Positions 62,239 to 64,000 of a stretch of DNA of 64,000 bases are shown here, piece by piece. Position numbers and translations under genes: made by a program. The first letter of the stretch is position 1. Each line of letters opens with the position of its first letter. The DNA comes from Nonomuraea jiangxiensis (lineage in GTDB: Bacteria > Actinomycetota > Actinomycetes > Streptosporangiales > Streptosporangiaceae): NCBI RefSeq assembly GCF_900099965.1, contig NZ_FNDJ01000002.1:558001-622000 (forward strand). Reading direction: 5' to 3'. The notes beneath the pieces were generated by a model. That model searched no databases, had not been told where the DNA came from, and saw only the letters and a program-made list of their open reading frames with translations.

Positions 62239-63447
62239 ATGACCGAAACGTTGAGCCCTGCCGAGGTGCCGGAGTTCCCGGGTGTCAGGGCGGCGAGCTG
62301 CCCGTTCGACCCGCCGCCGGCGCTGCACGCCCTGCAGCGGGAGGGGCCGCTGGTCCGGGTGCGGCTGTGGGACGGCAGCACCCCGTGGCTGGTGACCCGC
62401 TACACCGAGCAGCGGGCGCTGCTGGCCGACCGGCGGGTCAGTGCCGACATCACCCGCCCCGGTTACCCGAGCCCGGCGCCCGTCCGCGGCGGCCCCCTCA
62501 GCTTCATCCTGATGGACGACCCGGAGCACGCCCGGCTGCGGCGCATGGTGCAGGCGGCGTTCACGGTCCGGCGGACGGAGACCATGCGCCCGGCCATTCA
62601 GCGGATCGTGGACGACCTGATCGACGCCATGCTGGCCGGGCCCAAGCCGGTGGACCTGGTGGAGGCGTTCGCGCTGCCGGTGCCCTCGCTGGTGATCTGC
62701 GAGCTGCTCGGGGTGCCGTACGCCGACCACGACTTCTTCCAGGACAACAGCAGGACCATCATCAGGCGCGGCGCGCCGCCCGAGGAGCGCTTCGCCGCCG
62801 GCCGCCGCCTGACCGACTACCTGGACGGCCTGGTGGCGGAGAAGCTCCGCAACCCCGGCGATGACCTGCTGTCCAAGGTGGCCGCCCGGGTCGCGGAGGG
62901 TGAGCTGACGCGGCAGGAGGCGGCCGGGATGGGAGTGCTGCTGCTCGTCGCCGGGCACGAGACCACCGCGAACATGATCGCGCTCGGCACCCTCGCGCTG
63001 CTGCGGAACCCCGGCCAGCTCGCCCTGCTGCGTGAGAGCGACGACCCGACACTGGTCGCCGGCGCGGCGGAGGAACTGCTGCGCTACCTCAACATCACCC
63101 ACAGCGGCCGCCGCCGGGTCGCCCTGGAGGACATCGAGATCGCCGGCCAGGTCATCCGCGCGGGCGAGGGCATGATCATGGCCAACGACCTCGGCAACCG
63201 TGACCCGGAGGTGTTCCCCGACCCGGACGAGCTGGACATCCGGCGTGACGCCCGCCGCCACGTGGCCTTCGGCTTCGGCGTCCACCAGTGCCTGGGCCAG
63301 CCGCTGGCCCGGGTGGAGCTGCAGGTGGTCTACAGCACCCTCTACCGGCGCATCCCCACCCTGAGCCTGGCGACCGACCTGGACCGGATCCCCTTCAAGC
63401 ACGACGGCCAGGTCTACGGCGTCTACGAACTCCCCGTCACCTGGTGA
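62239..63447 (+). CDS. Cytochrome P450 (CYP105-like)
   Basis: A 402-residue soluble P450. The I-helix AGHETTANM supplies the O2-activating Thr, EELLRYLNI the ExxR motif and FGFGVHQCLGQPLAR the heme-ligating Cys. Bacterial class I enzyme needing ferredoxin and reductase, neither of which is adjacent. GGAGAGGAG precedes the ATG. Substrate unknown; a xenobiotic or secondary-metabolite hydroxylase is likely. Confidence 0.94.
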   Translation: MTETLSPAEVPEFPGVRAASCPFDPPPALHALQREGPLVRVRLWDGSTPWLVTRYTEQRALLADRRVSADITRPGYPSPAPVRGGPLSFILMDDPEHARLRRMVQAAFTVRRTETMRPAIQRIVDDLIDAMLAGPKPVDLVEAFALPVPSLVICELLGVPYADHDFFQDNSRTIIRRGAPPEERFAAGRRLTDYLDGLVAEKLRNPGDDLLSKVAARVAEGELTRQEAAGMGVLLLVAGHETTANMIALGTLALLRNPGQLALLRESDDPTLVAGAAEELLRYLNITHSGRRRVALEDIEIAGQVIRAGEGMIMANDLGNRDPEVFPDPDELDIRRDARRHVAFGFGVHQCLGQPLARVELQVVYSTLYRRIPTLSLATDLDRIPFKHDGQVYGVYELPVTW

Positions 63448-63471
63448 CCTCCCGGGGCCGGCCGGAGCCAT

Positions 63472-63480
63472 GAAACTTTC
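63472..63480. promoter_or_regulatory. GAAACTTTC palindrome, copy 1
   Basis: Palindrome GAAA-C-TTTC after the P450 stop codon. The same element (as CGAAACTTTCG) is known upstream of xylanase genes in Streptomyces. Confidence 0.55.
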
Positions 63481-63565
63481 TCCGTTGCCTTGGCTTGTTT
63501 CCGCACGTCAAGGCGGGTCACGGCGGCCGGCCCCACGGTGATCCGCCCGCGGCGGTTGCGCGGTT

Positions 63566-63574
63566 GAAACTTTC
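63566..63574. promoter_or_regulatory. GAAACTTTC palindrome, copy 2
   Basis: Second copy, 40 bp before the esterase start codon, within TTGAAACTTTCG. Two copies before one gene favour a real operator. Confidence 0.6.
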
Positions 63575-63613
63575 GCTTGACGATCGCAATGTTTCGGCGA
63601 AGCGGAGGTTCGA

Positions 63614-64000
63614 ATGAGCGTGCGAGTTCGGGTAGCGGGAGCCCTCATCACTGCGGCCGTACTGGTCGCCGCCGGCCTGGCCCTGGCCACGCCCGCGTCG
63701 TCAGCGCAGTTGACCGAGATCACCGGCTTCGGTACCAACCCGACCAACCTGCGGATGCACCTGTACGTCCCCGACAACGCCGGAAGCCGCCCGCCAGTCG
63801 TGCTCGCCGTGCACTACTGCACCGGCTCCGGCCCCGCCCTGCATTCCGGCACCGAGTTCGCCTCCCTGGCCGACCGGTACAAGTTCATCCTCGTCTACCC
63901 GTCGGCCACCAGGAGCGGCGCCTGCTTCGACGTCTCCTCGCCGCAGGCGCTGCGGCGCGACGGCGGCAGCGACCCGGTCGGCATCATGTCGATGGTCAGG
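63614..64000 (+). CDS. Secreted PHB-depolymerase/acetylxylan-esterase-like protein (partial)
   Basis: The first 129 codons are in the window; the gene runs off the end. Signal peptide about 1-31 (GLALATPASSA). The mature start (MHLYVPDNAGSRPPVVLAVH, YCTGSGPALHSGTEFASLAD, FILVYPSATRSGACFDVSSP) is typical of carbohydrate esterase family 1 / PHB depolymerase-type enzymes, often linked to a xylan-binding module. The catalytic serine lies beyond the window. GGAGG six bases before ATG 63614. The GAAACTTTC pair suggests plant polysaccharide control. Confidence 0.83.
   Translation, partial: MSVRVRVAGALITAAVLVAAGLALATPASSAQLTEITGFGTNPTNLRMHLYVPDNAGSRPPVVLAVHYCTGSGPALHSGTEFASLADRYKFILVYPSATRSGACFDVSSPQALRRDGGSDPVGIMSMVR

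Overview
The window is about 72% GC, starts genes often with GTG or TTG, and packs them tightly. It carries families typical of filamentous actinomycetes: a DUF574/Methyltransf_19 methyltransferase, an SAV_915 protein, Spo0M, an F420-dependent Tat-exported oxidoreductase, and a B12-riboswitch-controlled class Ia ribonucleotide reductase. The best guess is a chromosomal segment from a Streptosporangiaceae-like organism (Nonomuraea or Streptosporangium type); genus assignment is inference. I see no phage, plasmid, insertion sequence or CRISPR array.

Layout. 0.1-6.5 kb: a ThDP-dependent pyruvate oxidase-like enzyme, then an IclR regulator divergent from pobA-pcaB-pcaL, three overlapping genes taking 4-hydroxybenzoate into the beta-ketoadipate pathway (the ring-cleaving pcaGH is absent here). 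6.5-11.3 kb: small and stress-type genes and a tRNA cluster (Gly-Cys-Gly-Val, minus strand). 11.4-18.4 kb: a large secreted amidase, a small gene behind a perfect 22-bp palindrome, glmS, a methyltransferase and a TctC-type lipoprotein. 18.5-23.1 kb: cobalamin riboswitch, nrdA, nrdB and an MscS channel, followed by tRNA-Pro. 23.4-33.2 kb: hydrolase/TetR pair, orphan histidine kinase, ROK regulator, flavin monooxygenase/TetR pair, Ada-AlkA fusion, MFS exporter and molbindin.

33.4-39 kb: a His-rich secreted protein divergent from an APC-type (KimA-like) potassium transporter, a lipoprotein, LtrA and an ECF41 sigma factor. 39.2-45 kb: boxB and boxC of aerobic benzoyl-CoA degradation around a PaaX-type repressor, then a deletion-scarred amidohydrolase pseudogene and a Tat-exported LLM oxidoreductase. 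45-51.6 kb: hydrolase, GH25 muramidase, DUF488, GNAT, diaminopropionate ammonia-lyase-like enzyme, SAV_915 protein with a coupled 36-residue membrane peptide, and kdpA without kdpBC. 52-64 kb: an OAA-type lectin repeat protein, secreted sialidase-like protein, regulators, GntP permease, Spo0M, VOC and GNAT proteins, a second APC/KimA-like transporter, a TetR gene behind a 24-codon leader ORF, a cytochrome P450, and the start of a secreted esterase preceded by two GAAACTTTC palindromes.

Three themes link the genes. (1) Aromatic catabolism: pob/pca and box genes, with IclR and PaaX control. (2) Potassium: two APC transporters and an orphan KdpA; an 18-bp box of the form TTGACG-N5-TTGACGG lies upstream of one APC gene (two copies) and of kdpA (one copy, first base differing), suggesting one response regulator. 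(3) Several proteins (PcaB, the ROK regulator, the amidase) carry in-frame low-complexity insertions; in PcaB and ROK these are plain DNA tandem duplications.
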